Source of the DNA: an uncultured Clostridia bacterium
Lineage (GTDB): Bacteria > Bacillota > Clostridia > Oscillospirales > Ruminococcaceae
NCBI GenBank assembly: GCA_947175045.1
Contig: CAMWLH010000054.1
Location: 1-9,785 of the forward strand
Direction: 5' to 3'
DNA length: 9,785 bases
Position 1 is the stretch's first letter, and every line of letters begins with the position of its first letter. Below, in pieces: positions 1 to 6,487 of the stretch. Under the pieces are notes generated by a model. The model saw nothing but the letters and a program-made list of their open reading frames with translations. It made no database searches and was not told the DNA's origin. Position numbers and translations under genes: made by a program.

Positions 1-271
1 TGCGGATAAACATATAAAATCTAACAAAACAAACAGCTACACTAAATTATCATTTGTTTTTTTTCTAATACTAATTATACGACAAATCCACCCAAAAGTA
101 AAGTTTATTTTCTTACGAATTTATGATTTTTCGTTTTTTGTTCTGCGTGCTATTGTACAAAAATTGCATTGACGCCCAATGTGTTTTTGTATATCTTGCA
201 CAATTCGATAAATCTTTCTTTAGCTAATAATCCGAAAACCGTGCTTTTTTCCGAAAAAAAGACAAAGGCGC
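1..271. other. AT-rich intergenic stretch, no gene seen
   Basis: No convincing coding region on either strand. The sequence is very AT-rich with several T and A runs, for example at 54-64 and around 245-260. Apart from the possible leftward promoter listed at 74-102, I see nothing definable here. It is probably the upstream region of a gene lying left of the window plus distal upstream DNA of ptsI. Confidence 0.5.
74..102 (-). promoter_or_regulatory. possible sigma-A promoter reading left out of the window
   Basis: On the minus strand a TATAAT -10 (74-79) sits 17 nt downstream of TTTACT (97-102), a 4/6 match to TTGACA. It would drive a gene lying to the left of position 1, divergent from ptsI. 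In such AT-rich DNA a perfect -10 can arise by chance, so this is tentative. Confidence 0.35.
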
Positions 272-300
272 TTGAATTGTCGCGGAATATGTGCTATAGT
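272..300 (+). promoter_or_regulatory. sigma-A promoter of ptsI
   Basis: TTGAAT (272-277) and TATAGT (295-300) are separated by exactly 17 nt. A TG one base before the -10 (292-293) makes it an extended -10 promoter. Transcription would start near 307. No better promoter is visible closer to the ptsI start: TTGCAC at 427-432 and TATAAA at 444-449 are only 11 nt apart. Confidence 0.65.
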
Positions 301-306
301 TAATAT

Positions 307-514
307 AAGAAAACATAATGCGGAAGGGCTGCAATGCCTTTCGGCAGGCTGTCGGCTTTCCACTGTCCAATAGGGATGTGCAAAACTCAATTTCACAAAT
401 GCAGCTCTACAATATATAGCGGTGATTTGCACAAATCGTTCCATATAAAGTGCTAACTCTTTAAGAGATTTGCGTTTTGCTCATCTCTACTGTCCAATGT
501 AATGGAGGTGCGGT
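307..514 (+). promoter_or_regulatory. long structured 5' leader of ptsI
   Basis: About 208 nt lie between the predicted start of transcription and the ptsI start codon. Visible structure: a small hairpin TGCC-TTTC-GGCA (335-346); an inverted repeat TGTGCAAA/TTTGCACA (377-384 with 426-433); and a hairpin AGAGAT/ATCTCT (464-469 with 483-488). The last ends 15 nt before the ribosome binding site GGAGG (504-508). The decamer ACTGTCCAAT occurs twice, at 362-371 and 489-498. I do not recognise a known riboswitch class. It could be a regulatory leader or simply a long untranslated region. Confidence 0.4.
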
Positions 515-2158
515 ATGAGAAAATATACGGGTAAAAGCGTTTACGGCTCGGTCGTTGTCGGAAAAGTATCACTTCCCAAAAGAAAAACGCTTGCGGTCAA
601 GCGCGTTCGGGTAGAAGATATTGAGACGGAAAAACAAAGGCTGGAGGAAGCTAAAAGAATCTCCGTGCTCCAGCTTTGCGAAATTTACCGCAAGGCGCTG
701 GTAAAGGTTGGAGAGGCTAACGCGAGCATTTTTGAGATACATATAATGCTTGTCGACGACGAAGATTACAACGAATCCGTGTACAGCATTCTCGAGAGCC
801 AGAGGGTAAACGCCGAGTACGCCGTAGCGGTCACGGCGGATAACTTCGCGCAGATGTTCGCGGCTATGGAGGATTCCTATATGCGGGCGAGAGCCGCGGA
901 TGTGCGTGATATTTCCGACAGGCTGATAGCAAATCTTCTCGGCGATCTCCCTAATATACCTATGCCCGCGGAAACGGAAAACGGCAGTGTTATCTGCGCT
1001 TGTGACCTCGCTCCAAGCGAGGCGATACTGCTGGATACTGACAAGGTGTCCGCCTTTGTTGCGGCGCAGGGTTCGTCAAACTCCCATGCGGCGATACTCG
1101 CAAGGAATATGGGGATTCCGGTGATCTTCGGGGCGGGTGAGGAATTTCTCTCCGAAATAGAAAACGGCGAGGAGATAATCGTCGATGGGTATACGGGGGA
1201 GATATACCTTGAACCCGACGAGGAAACTCGGGCGTTCTCTCTCGAAAAGCAGCTCGCGCACGGGGAGCGAAAGCGCCTGCTGACGGAACTTAAAGGCAAG
1301 GATAACGTCACCCTTGACGGCAGAAGAATAAATATATGCGCCAATATCGGCGGCGTGGATAATATAGGCGAGGTGCTGCTAAACGACGCGGGAGGTATAG
1401 GACTTTTCCGCAGTGAGTTTATCTGCTTCGGGTGCAGCCAATATCCTACCGAGGAGCAGCAGCTCGCGGTGTACAGGCGGGTCATTGAAAGTATGGCAGG
1501 AAAGCGCGTTATTATCCGCACTCTTGATATAGGCGCGGATAAGCGTGCGGATTTTTTCGGGCTTGAAAGAGAGGAAAATCCCGCGCTGGGCTACCGCGGA
1601 ATACGCGTAAGCCTGGAGCGTCCCGAGCTGTTTAAAATACAGCTTCGCGCTCTTTATAGAGCTTCGGTCTTCGGCAGGCTGGGGATAATGTTCCCAATGA
1701 TAACAAGCGTCGGGGAGCTCTCCGCGGTCCTCGATATCTGCGGCGAGGTAAAGCGGGAGTTAAAGGAGCAGGGTGTGAACTACTCCGAAAACGTGGAAAC
1801 GGGAATAATGATCGAGACCCCCGCGGCGGCGCTCATAAGCGACAGGCTCGCGCCTATGGTGGATTTTTTCGGACTGGGAACGAACGATCTTATACAATAT
1901 ACTCTTGCCTGCGACAGGGAAAACCCCAACATGGAAAAGTACTCCGATCCTCACCACGAGGCGGTCATGCGGCTTATTGAAATGAGCGCACGGAATGCCC
2001 ATGAAAACGGCGCGTGGGTCGGAATATGCGGCGAGCTTGCAGCGGATACCACCCTTACAGAAGCCTTTATCCGCATGGGTATCGATGAGCTTTCGGTAGC
2101 GCCCTCAATGGTGCTTAAGGTGCGAGATACGGTCAGGAAATTAGACCTTTCGGTATAA
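515..2158 (+). CDS. ptsI: phosphoenolpyruvate-protein phosphotransferase (PTS Enzyme I)
   Basis: Cytoplasmic Enzyme I of the sugar phosphotransferase system; it takes phosphate from PEP onto a histidine and passes it to HPr. The 547-residue length is close to the usual 570-575. Domains in order: N-terminal HPr-binding/swivel region (about 1-150); phosphohistidine domain with SNSHAAILAR, active His191; C-terminal TIM barrel (about 260-547). The barrel carries PEP-binding residues GLFRSEF (Arg299), IRTLDIG (Arg335), MIETPAA (Glu434), GTNDLIQY (Asp458) and CDREN (Arg468), and the catalytic Cys505 in GICGELA. The usual GGxTSH before the active histidine reads GSSNSH, and the usual MDR segment after FRxEF reads CFGCSQYP; the core catalytic residues are intact. 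GGAGG at 504-508 with 6-nt spacing fixes the ATG. No HPr or Enzyme II gene is adjacent, so ptsI appears monocistronic here. Family assignment is firm; the sugar partner cannot be deduced. Confidence 0.96.
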   Translation: MRKYTGKSVYGSVVVGKVSLPKRKTLAVKRVRVEDIETEKQRLEEAKRISVLQLCEIYRKALVKVGEANASIFEIHIMLVDDEDYNESVYSILESQRVNAEYAVAVTADNFAQMFAAMEDSYMRARAADVRDISDRLIANLLGDLPNIPMPAETENGSVICACDLAPSEAILLDTDKVSAFVAAQGSSNSHAAILARNMGIPVIFGAGEEFLSEIENGEEIIVDGYTGEIYLEPDEETRAFSLEKQLAHGERKRLLTELKGKDNVTLDGRRINICANIGGVDNIGEVLLNDAGGIGLFRSEFICFGCSQYPTEEQQLAVYRRVIESMAGKRVIIRTLDIGADKRADFFGLEREENPALGYRGIRVSLERPELFKIQLRALYRASVFGRLGIMFPMITSVGELSAVLDICGEVKRELKEQGVNYSENVETGIMIETPAAALISDRLAPMVDFFGLGTNDLIQYTLACDRENPNMEKYSDPHHEAVMRLIEMSARNAHENGAWVGICGELAADTTLTEAFIRMGIDELSVAPSMVLKVRDTVRKLDLSV

Positions 2159-2425
2159 AGGTATATATGCCGTCTCTGTGGGGGTGTTTGCATTGTACCT
2201 CAATAATGCGCGGCCGAACGTCAACACGAATATCGGTTTCCGCGCCGTTTTCCCTCACAGTAAGATATTGTACGCCTATTCTTTCACCAAAATTAATAAA
2301 CGACGTTCCGCGATTTCTTCAACAGCAGAACCCGTTTCTGACGCTTCTGCCAAAAGCATTTTATAAAGCCGTATTGGGACTTCGATCTCCAATATCAAGT
2401 CCCTTTCTTGTTTTATTGCCGCCAT
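2133..2425 (-). pseudogene. decayed minus-strand small gene(s), unrecognised
   Basis: The minus strand reads like protein in two adjoining frames. From ATG at 2425 a 49-residue product (2425-2276) runs MAAIKQERDLILEIEV through a charged helical section and ends LLILVKE; its layout is reminiscent of small ribbon-helix-helix or antitoxin-like proteins. In another frame, overlapping that stop, a second stretch contains GERIGVQYLTVRENG and TDIRVDVRPRIIEVQ and stays open to a TGA at 2133, inside the end of ptsI. The second part has no good start codon, which suggests one frameshifted gene or an overlapping pair in decay. No clear ribosome binding site precedes the ATG. I do not recognise the family. 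The plus-strand readings across this stretch are rich in Pro, Ser and Leu, as expected for antisense shadows. Coding past 2158 is probably read-through into ptsI. Confidence 0.33.
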
Positions 2426-2498
2426 TGAATCCGATCGTTATGGAATTAATGAACAAACAATGAACACGAATTCACAAAAAAAGCGGCTGTTTCTGCTG

Positions 2499-2535
2499 AA
2501 AATCCTCTGATCCTCAAACGGATTCAGAGGATTTT
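2499..2535 (+). terminator. strong hairpin, probable ptsI-side terminator
   Basis: A perfect 12-bp stem (AAAATCCTCTGA at 2499-2510 with its complement at 2524-2535) is extended by TCC/GGA around a six-base loop. The 3' arm ends in TTTT followed by CGTTT, so the U-tract is short and partly within the stem. It lies about 340 nt after the ptsI stop and 50 nt before the beta-galactosidase promoter, where a transcription boundary is expected. It could also serve minus-strand transcription, although no U-tract follows on that side. Confidence 0.55.
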
Positions 2536-2585
2536 CGTTTAGTTGATTTAAGCATATAAAGCCGATACCAAATAAAAAAATACAC

Positions 2586-2614
2586 TTGAAAAAACGTCCG
2601 ACTTGTGTTATAAT
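2586..2614 (+). promoter_or_regulatory. strong extended -10 promoter of the beta-galactosidase gene
   Basis: TTGAAA (2586-2591), a 17-nt spacer, then TATAAT (2609-2614) preceded by TG at 2606-2607. This is a near-consensus sigma-A promoter. The predicted start is near 2621, leaving a leader of about 170 nt before the GH35 start codon. I see no clear catabolite-response site next to it. Confidence 0.8.
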
Positions 2615-2643
2615 AAAAAAATAAAAAATTTTGAGGTGGAAAG

Positions 2644-2664
2644 ATGCGTATAGTTTCTTGCTAA
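2644..2664 (+). CDS. six-residue leader ORF (MRIVSC)
   Basis: About 23 nt after the predicted transcription start there is a GAGGTGG ribosome binding site (2633-2639) in front of ATG CGT ATA GTT TCT TGC TAA. The site and the promoter are good, but the product is only MRIVSC. It is either a leader peptide whose translation affects the downstream message, or the stump of a lost upstream gene. The GH35 gene has its own ribosome binding site about 120 nt downstream. Nothing proves translation. Confidence 0.3.
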   Translation: MRIVSC

Positions 2665-2689
2665 ATTTTTGCATATCACTAAATGGTTT

Positions 2690-2712
2690 AGCACAGGATT
2701 TATACCCGTGCT
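2690..2712 (+). other. leader hairpin upstream of the GH35 gene
   Basis: AGCACAGG (2690-2697) pairs with CCCGTGCT (2705-2712) apart from one A-C mismatch, around a seven-base loop ATTTATA. A second GTGCT at 2722-2726 could compete for the same 5' arm. There is no U-tract, so it is not an intrinsic terminator. It may shape the leader between the short ORF and the GH35 ribosome binding site. Confidence 0.4.
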
Positions 2713-2791
2713 GTTTGCCGTGTGCTGATATGTGGGCAGGAATGTTCGCACTTTCCAATAATACCACAAATTCGTTTGTAAGGAGTAATTT

Positions 2792-4534
2792 ATGTTTGAG
2801 ATCAAAGACAAATTTTATCTTAACAGCGAGCCTTTCCAAATAATCTCTGGAGCGATTCACTATTTTCGCACTGTTCCCGAATATTGGCGCGACAGGCTTG
2901 AAAAGCTTGTCAATATGGGCTGTAATACAGTTGAAATATATATCCCGTGGAATTTTCACGAGCCTAACAGGGGAGAATTCCTCTGGGAGGGCAGCCGCGA
3001 CGTCTGTCGTTTTATCGAGACGGCAAGGGAGCTTGGACTGTATATGATTGTGCGTCCGTCGCCGTACATCTGCGCGGAGTGGGAATTCGGCGGGCTGCCC
3101 GCATGGCTTCTAAAGGACAGGGGAATACGGCTGCGCTGCTCATACAAGCCGTATCTTGACGCGGTTTATGAGTATTACCGCGAACTTATGCCAAAACTTG
3201 CGCAGTATCAAATTGACAAGGGCGGCAATATCATCTTAATGCAGATCGAGAACGAATACGGTTACTACGGCAACGATACGGAGTATCTCAAGTTCCTGCG
3301 CGACACTATGCGCGAATTCGGTATCACCGTGCCGTTCGTAACCTCGGACGGTCCGTGGAGCGAGTCGATTTTCAAGTCGGGAATGGTCGACGGAGCTCTG
3401 CCTACGGGCAACTTTGGCTCGGGCGCGGAATGGCAGTTTGGACAGATGAAAAAGTTTATCGGAGATGACAAACCGCTGATGTGTATGGAATTCTGGAACG
3501 GTTGGTTTGACGCGTGGGGAGAGGAGCACCACACCACACATCCCGAAAAAGCCGCTGCGGAGCTTGACGAGCTGTTAAAGCGCGGCAGCGTGAACTTCTA
3601 TATGTTCGAGGGCGGCACGAATTTCGGCTTTATGAGCGGTCGAAACAGCGGCAGCAAGACCGCAGATGTGACCTCTTACGATTACGACGCGCCCCTCACC
3701 GAGGATGGCAGGATCACCGAAAAATACGAACAATTCAAGACTATTATCTCAAAATATCGGCATTTTGATCCGATACCCCTTACCATTGAGATAAAGCGTA
3801 AAGCATACGGTGAAATTCCCTGCACGGGCAGTACGGAGCTGCTTGCGAACGCCGACAGGCTCTCCGTGCCCGTGAAATCGGTCTATCCGCTGTCAATGGA
3901 GGATATCGGACAGAATTACGGCTATATCCTCTATCGGCTGCAAGTCCGCAATAACGAGACCGTGAACGATATCCGTCTTGAAAACGCCGCCGACAGGGTG
4001 TTGGGCTATCATGACGGCGCGTATCTGTTCACGGCGTTCGCGGAAAGCATATGGGAGAAATTCGAGCTTTCGGAAAAGCGCTCCGGCGGCGTAATCGACC
4101 TGCTGTGTGAAAACATCGGGCGCGAGAATTTCGGCACGGGTCTCGAAAATCAGCGCAAGGGAATACTCGGCGGTGTAAAAATTAACGATCACCGTGCCTT
4201 CGGCTTCGAGATATTCCCTCTGCCGTTGGACGAAAAGCAGCTTTCCGCGCTCAAATTTGACGAAAATCCCGTCGGGAACTCTCCCGCGTTTTTCCGATTT
4301 GACTTTGACGTTGACGAGCCCTGCGATACGTTCCTTGATACGGATGGTTTCGGCAAGGGCTGCGCGTTCGTGAATGGTTTCAACCTCGGGCGTTTCTGGG
4401 AGATCGGTCCGCAAAAGCGGTTGTATATCTCTGCGCCGCTGCTGAAAAAAGGTCCAAACACGATAATTCTTTTCGAGACGGAGGGCAAGCACGCGGACAG
4501 GATACTTCTTTCCGATACCCCCGACCTTGGCTGA
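2792..4534 (+). CDS. beta-galactosidase, glycoside hydrolase family 35
   Basis: Retaining exo-beta-galactosidase that removes terminal galactose from oligosaccharides. The 580-residue length resembles the streptococcal BgaC type (about 595). The N-terminal (beta/alpha)8 barrel starts at SGAIHYFRTVPEYWRDRL (19-36) and includes the family signature EFGGLPAWLL (98-107). It carries the acid/base Glu155 in QIENEYG and the nucleophile Glu233 in MEFWNGW. Smaller beta domains follow; the conserved C-terminal jelly-roll segment has GFGKGCAFVNGFNLGRFWEIGPQ and ends in a LKKGPNTIILFE strand. There is no signal peptide or membrane segment, so it should act in the cytoplasm on imported sugars. BgaC relatives prefer beta-1,3-linked galactose, but preference cannot be read here. 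AGGAGT at 2781-2786 supports this ATG. It is transcribed alone, with no transporter beside it. The AraC-type regulator 3.4 kb away is a possible but unproven controller. Confidence 0.95.
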   Translation: MFEIKDKFYLNSEPFQIISGAIHYFRTVPEYWRDRLEKLVNMGCNTVEIYIPWNFHEPNRGEFLWEGSRDVCRFIETARELGLYMIVRPSPYICAEWEFGGLPAWLLKDRGIRLRCSYKPYLDAVYEYYRELMPKLAQYQIDKGGNIILMQIENEYGYYGNDTEYLKFLRDTMREFGITVPFVTSDGPWSESIFKSGMVDGALPTGNFGSGAEWQFGQMKKFIGDDKPLMCMEFWNGWFDAWGEEHHTTHPEKAAAELDELLKRGSVNFYMFEGGTNFGFMSGRNSGSKTADVTSYDYDAPLTEDGRITEKYEQFKTIISKYRHFDPIPLTIEIKRKAYGEIPCTGSTELLANADRLSVPVKSVYPLSMEDIGQNYGYILYRLQVRNNETVNDIRLENAADRVLGYHDGAYLFTAFAESIWEKFELSEKRSGGVIDLLCENIGRENFGTGLENQRKGILGGVKINDHRAFGFEIFPLPLDEKQLSALKFDENPVGNSPAFFRFDFDVDEPCDTFLDTDGFGKGCAFVNGFNLGRFWEIGPQKRLYISAPLLKKGPNTIILFETEGKHADRILLSDTPDLG

Positions 4535-4544
4535 ACAAACCGAT

Positions 4545-4570
4545 AAAAAAGGCAGCCCGTACAGGCTGCC
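4545..4570 (-). terminator. intrinsic terminator of the leftward ABC operon
   Basis: Read on the minus strand, a 7-bp perfect stem GGCAGCC/GGCTGCC with a six-base loop (4570-4551) is followed directly by six T residues (4550-4545). This is a classic Rho-independent terminator for transcripts coming from the exporter genes. It lies about 310-330 nt beyond their last stop codon, on the far side of the hairpin element. Confidence 0.75.
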
Positions 4571-4663
4571 ACAGACTGTATATAAAGTGCTGACAAGGAG
4601 CAAATTATTTAAATGCGAATTTTCCGCACCACTGCACCCGCCTTCGGCGGGTTCCGTTAGCCT

Positions 4664-4708
4664 CGATTTAAAAGCTCCGCCCGCTTCGCGGGCGGAGCTT
4701 TCAAATCG
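4664..4708. repeat. long inverted repeat inside the element
   Basis: Two 21-nt arms, 4664-4684 and 4688-4708, pair at 20 of 21 positions (A-C mismatch at 4670/4702) around the loop TTC. It would form a very stable hairpin in RNA of either strand. Neither side has a T-tract, so it is not a terminator; it could protect the 3' end of either message. Confidence 0.8.
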
Positions 4709-4760
4709 GCTTGCGAAAAATTCCTGCGTCAACATTGCGTTGCCGTAACTTTTTCTACAA

Positions 4761-4790
4761 GCTGAGGCAGCCCGTACAGGCTGCCTCAGC
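4761..4790. other. 12-bp perfect stem competing with the adjacent terminator
   Basis: GCTGAGGCAGCC (4761-4772) pairs perfectly with 4779-4790 around the loop CGTACA. Its last seven bases (CCTCAGC, 4784-4790) are also the 5' arm of the terminator at 4784-4809, so on the plus-strand RNA only one of the two stems can form. This geometry is that of an antiterminator/terminator pair, though it sits downstream of a gene rather than upstream. Confidence 0.6.
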
Positions 4791-4816
4791 AATTTTAAAA
4801 TTGCTGAGGGTTTTTT
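4784..4816 (+). terminator. intrinsic terminator of the beta-galactosidase transcript
   Basis: A 26-nt perfect palindrome, CCTCAGCAATTTT with its complement (4784-4809), is followed by G and six T residues (4811-4816). It should end plus-strand transcription about 280 nt after the GH35 stop codon. On the minus strand no T-tract follows, so it is one-directional. Confidence 0.8.
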
Positions 4817-4876
4817 GAAAAAATTTTTAATTAACAAGTTAGTTCACTTATAAAGCTAAACGAAGAAATATACACT

Positions 4877-5680
4877 TTAAGAACCCGTCCCACTGTACTT
4901 CATCGCTCCGAACATCCAGAGCTTATAGCTAAACCAGAAAAACGCGCAGCCGAACAGCGGTGAGAGCCACGACAACAGCGGCACTTCGTCGGGGCGCAGT
5001 ATAACAAGGCTTGGATAATACGCGATAAACGCTATAGGCATAATGAAAGTAAAAATAAACCTGAAAACGGGACTGAATATCGTTATCGGATATTTCGCAT
5101 AATCCTTGAATTTCAGCGTAAGATCAAGCAAATAAAACGAATTCTGTATCCAGAAGCAGGTCGCTGCCGCCGCGTTTTGCAGCGCCATCATAATAAGCGA
5201 CGCGGTGATGAGGAACACGATAGTTTTCAGCAGTATAAGCGGAGTAAAGCCGAGCCCAAGCTTTATCCACGAATATATCAGCGTGCCGATACCGAACGCA
5301 AGCTGCCCCAGTCCCTTTATGTCGAACACCTCCGACTGATAGTAGAAAAACAGATTTATCGGACGGAAGCAGTACTTGATAAAATCGCCCGAATAAACGT
5401 ACATTCTCAAACTCCAGTTGTTGTCCAAAAAGCACTGCACGGGGGTGAGCGATACCAGTGAAAATCCGTACAAAAACAGTATCTCATAGTAGTTCCACCC
5501 GTTTATAGAGGGAAAATTGCGGAACAGTATCCAGAAGCTCACAAAACCCGCGATATTTGTAAATATCATACCGATAGTCGAAATTATAAAATCGGCGCGG
5601 TAACTCATTTTGCTTTTCAAGTCCTGCGCAAGAATTTTTCCGTATATTTTCAGATAAAAGCCAAGTCCTTTTCTTTTCAT
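4877..5680 (-). CDS. ABC-2 type exporter membrane protein (COG3694-like)
   Basis: Integral membrane subunit of an ABC exporter, 267 residues. About six hydrophobic segments are visible, near residues 31-54, 66-83, 118-138, 146-170, 200-222 and 235-258, with a short basic N-terminal tail. The C-terminus MKYSGTGS is typical of this permease family, which pairs with a COG4587 permease and a COG4586 ATPase. It is the third gene of the operon. Its ribosome binding site GGAGG lies inside the last codons of the preceding permease gene, leaving 3 nt between the two genes, so the subunits are probably translationally coupled. A cyanobacterial member of this three-gene family has been described as a viologen exporter; the substrate here is unknown. 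Stop TAA is followed by the terminator in the hairpin element. Confidence 0.85.
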   Translation of the reverse strand: MKRKGLGFYLKIYGKILAQDLKSKMSYRADFIISTIGMIFTNIAGFVSFWILFRNFPSINGWNYYEILFLYGFSLVSLTPVQCFLDNNWSLRMYVYSGDFIKYCFRPINLFFYYQSEVFDIKGLGQLAFGIGTLIYSWIKLGLGFTPLILLKTIVFLITASLIMMALQNAAAATCFWIQNSFYLLDLTLKFKDYAKYPITIFSPVFRFIFTFIMPIAFIAYYPSLVILRPDEVPLLSWLSPLFGCAFFWFSYKLWMFGAMKYSGTGS

Positions 5681-5683
5681 AGC

Positions 5684-6487
5684 CTAACCTCCGTTCACGG
5701 TGATCTGCCGCAGCGAGAATTTCCAGAACAACTTGCCGAGCAGCGTCATTCCTACGCACCACAAAAGTTGTGTACCGAGCGTGGTGACAACCGTTTCAAG
5801 CGTCGGGCTGCCGTCAAGCAGCAGCGTCAGCGGCGCGTTGTAGATTGACTGAAACGGCAGATAGTACACAACGGTTTTCAACGGCTCGGGAAAGAACGCG
5901 ATAGGCACGGTCGCGCCTGACAACAGCAGCACTATCACTTGTTTCATTATATTGATTCCCCATATGGATTCAGTGTACAGGCATATCGTGCCCACGATAA
6001 AATCTATGCTGTAATTTATAAGCACCGCCAGAATTACCGACACGGCGAAATACAACAGGTTTATACCAAGCGGCACTGCTCCGTGCGTTACAACGCTCAC
6101 AACGATAAACGTCGGAAGGAAAGTGAAAAAGAACTGCGTAACAAAACTCCCGGAATACGACCAGAACAGATAACGGCGGTATTCAATGGGTTTAAGCAGA
6201 TCAAGGACGATCTTTCCCGATTGGATATTCCGTCCCATTTCCCAGACCGCGTACATCTCCATAAAATTGAACAGTGCCGTTGCGAGCACCAGATAGATCA
6301 ACGTATCGGTAAACGTCATACCGTTTACGACGTCCGTTTCCACCGAGGCATAGATTGACTTCCACAGAAAATAAACCACTATCAGATATAGTAGATTTCC
6401 TATCACCATAATGACCGTCGCGAGCCTGAACTGGCGCGATTCAATGATACCGATTCGGGTGAGGGAAAGGTATTTTTTCAGCTTCAT
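5684..6487 (-). CDS. ABC-2 type exporter membrane protein (COG4587-like)
   Basis: Second membrane subunit of the same exporter, also 267 residues. Around six membrane-spanning segments are seen, for example about 23-43, 60-78, 115-135, 142-170, 180-200 and 233-252. The cytosolic stretch GRNIQSGKIVLDLLKPIEYRR and the C-terminal LRQITVNGG resemble conserved features of this permease family. The start ATG overlaps the stop codon of the ATPase gene by 4 nt (ATGA), and GGAGGG lies 6 nt upstream, which makes coupled translation likely. Two different half-permeases with one ATPase suggest a heterodimeric channel with two copies of the ATPase. The substrate cannot be read from the sequence. Confidence 0.86.
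   Translation of the reverse strand: MKLKKYLSLTRIGIIESRQFRLATVIMVIGNLLYLIVVYFLWKSIYASVETDVVNGMTFTDTLIYLVLATALFNFMEMYAVWEMGRNIQSGKIVLDLLKPIEYRRYLFWSYSGSFVTQFFFTFLPTFIVVSVVTHGAVPLGINLLYFAVSVILAVLINYSIDFIVGTICLYTESIWGINIMKQVIVLLLSGATVPIAFFPEPLKTVVYYLPFQSIYNAPLTLLLDGSPTLETVVTTLGTQLLWCVGMTLLGKLFWKFSLRQITVNGG

Larger units (their letters stand above)
4545..4816. repeat. hairpin-rich intergenic element with terminal repeats
   Basis: A 272-bp non-coding block begins 11 nt after the GH35 stop and ends 60 nt from the end of the leftward operon. The 20-mer GGCAGCCCGTACAGGCTGCC, itself a hairpin, occurs exactly twice, at 4551-4570 and 4766-4785. Between them are a hairpin ACCCGCC-TTC-GGCGGGT (4636-4652) and a very long one (4664-4684 with 4688-4708, 20 of 21 pairs, loop TTC). 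The right end is a pair of overlapping stems (4761-4790 and 4784-4809). A T-tract follows the outer hairpin on each side, on opposite strands. The layout suggests a dispersed repeat of the REP/MITE sort or a structured RNA. It looks familiar to me from clostridial genomes, but that is an unverified recollection. Open frames through it on either strand are shadows of the palindromes. Confidence 0.6.

Noticed and set aside
427..449. TTGCAC and TATAAA as a closer ptsI promoter
   Set aside because: The spacer is only 11 nt, too short for sigma-A; the pair at 272-300 has a 17-nt spacer.
877..1521. A 214-codon minus-strand frame inside ptsI
   Set aside because: Ser/Pro/Ile-rich shadow of the conserved Enzyme I frame, with no start signals.
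2167..2463. Plus-strand frame of 98 codons downstream of ptsI
   Set aside because: Pro/Ser/Leu-rich with no ribosome binding site; better explained as the antisense of the minus-strand remnant.
2438..2959. A 173-codon minus-strand frame over the GH35 start and its promoter
   Set aside because: Phe/Ile/Lys-rich composition from AT-rich DNA, and it overlaps the promoter, leader and conserved start of GH35.
4527..4748. Plus-strand 73-codon frame spanning the hairpin element
   Set aside because: Entirely made of hairpin arms; it overlaps the GH35 stop and has no ribosome binding site.
4551..4785. CRISPR-like reading of the two identical 20-mers
   Set aside because: There are only two copies, 215 bp apart with structured DNA between them, and no cas genes; they are the arms of terminator-type hairpins.
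3893..4837. A 314-codon open frame on the minus strand across the end of the beta-galactosidase gene and the hairpin element
   Set aside because: It is antisense to a clearly conserved GH35 C-terminus, and its first part comes from the palindromes of the element; no ribosome binding site was seen.
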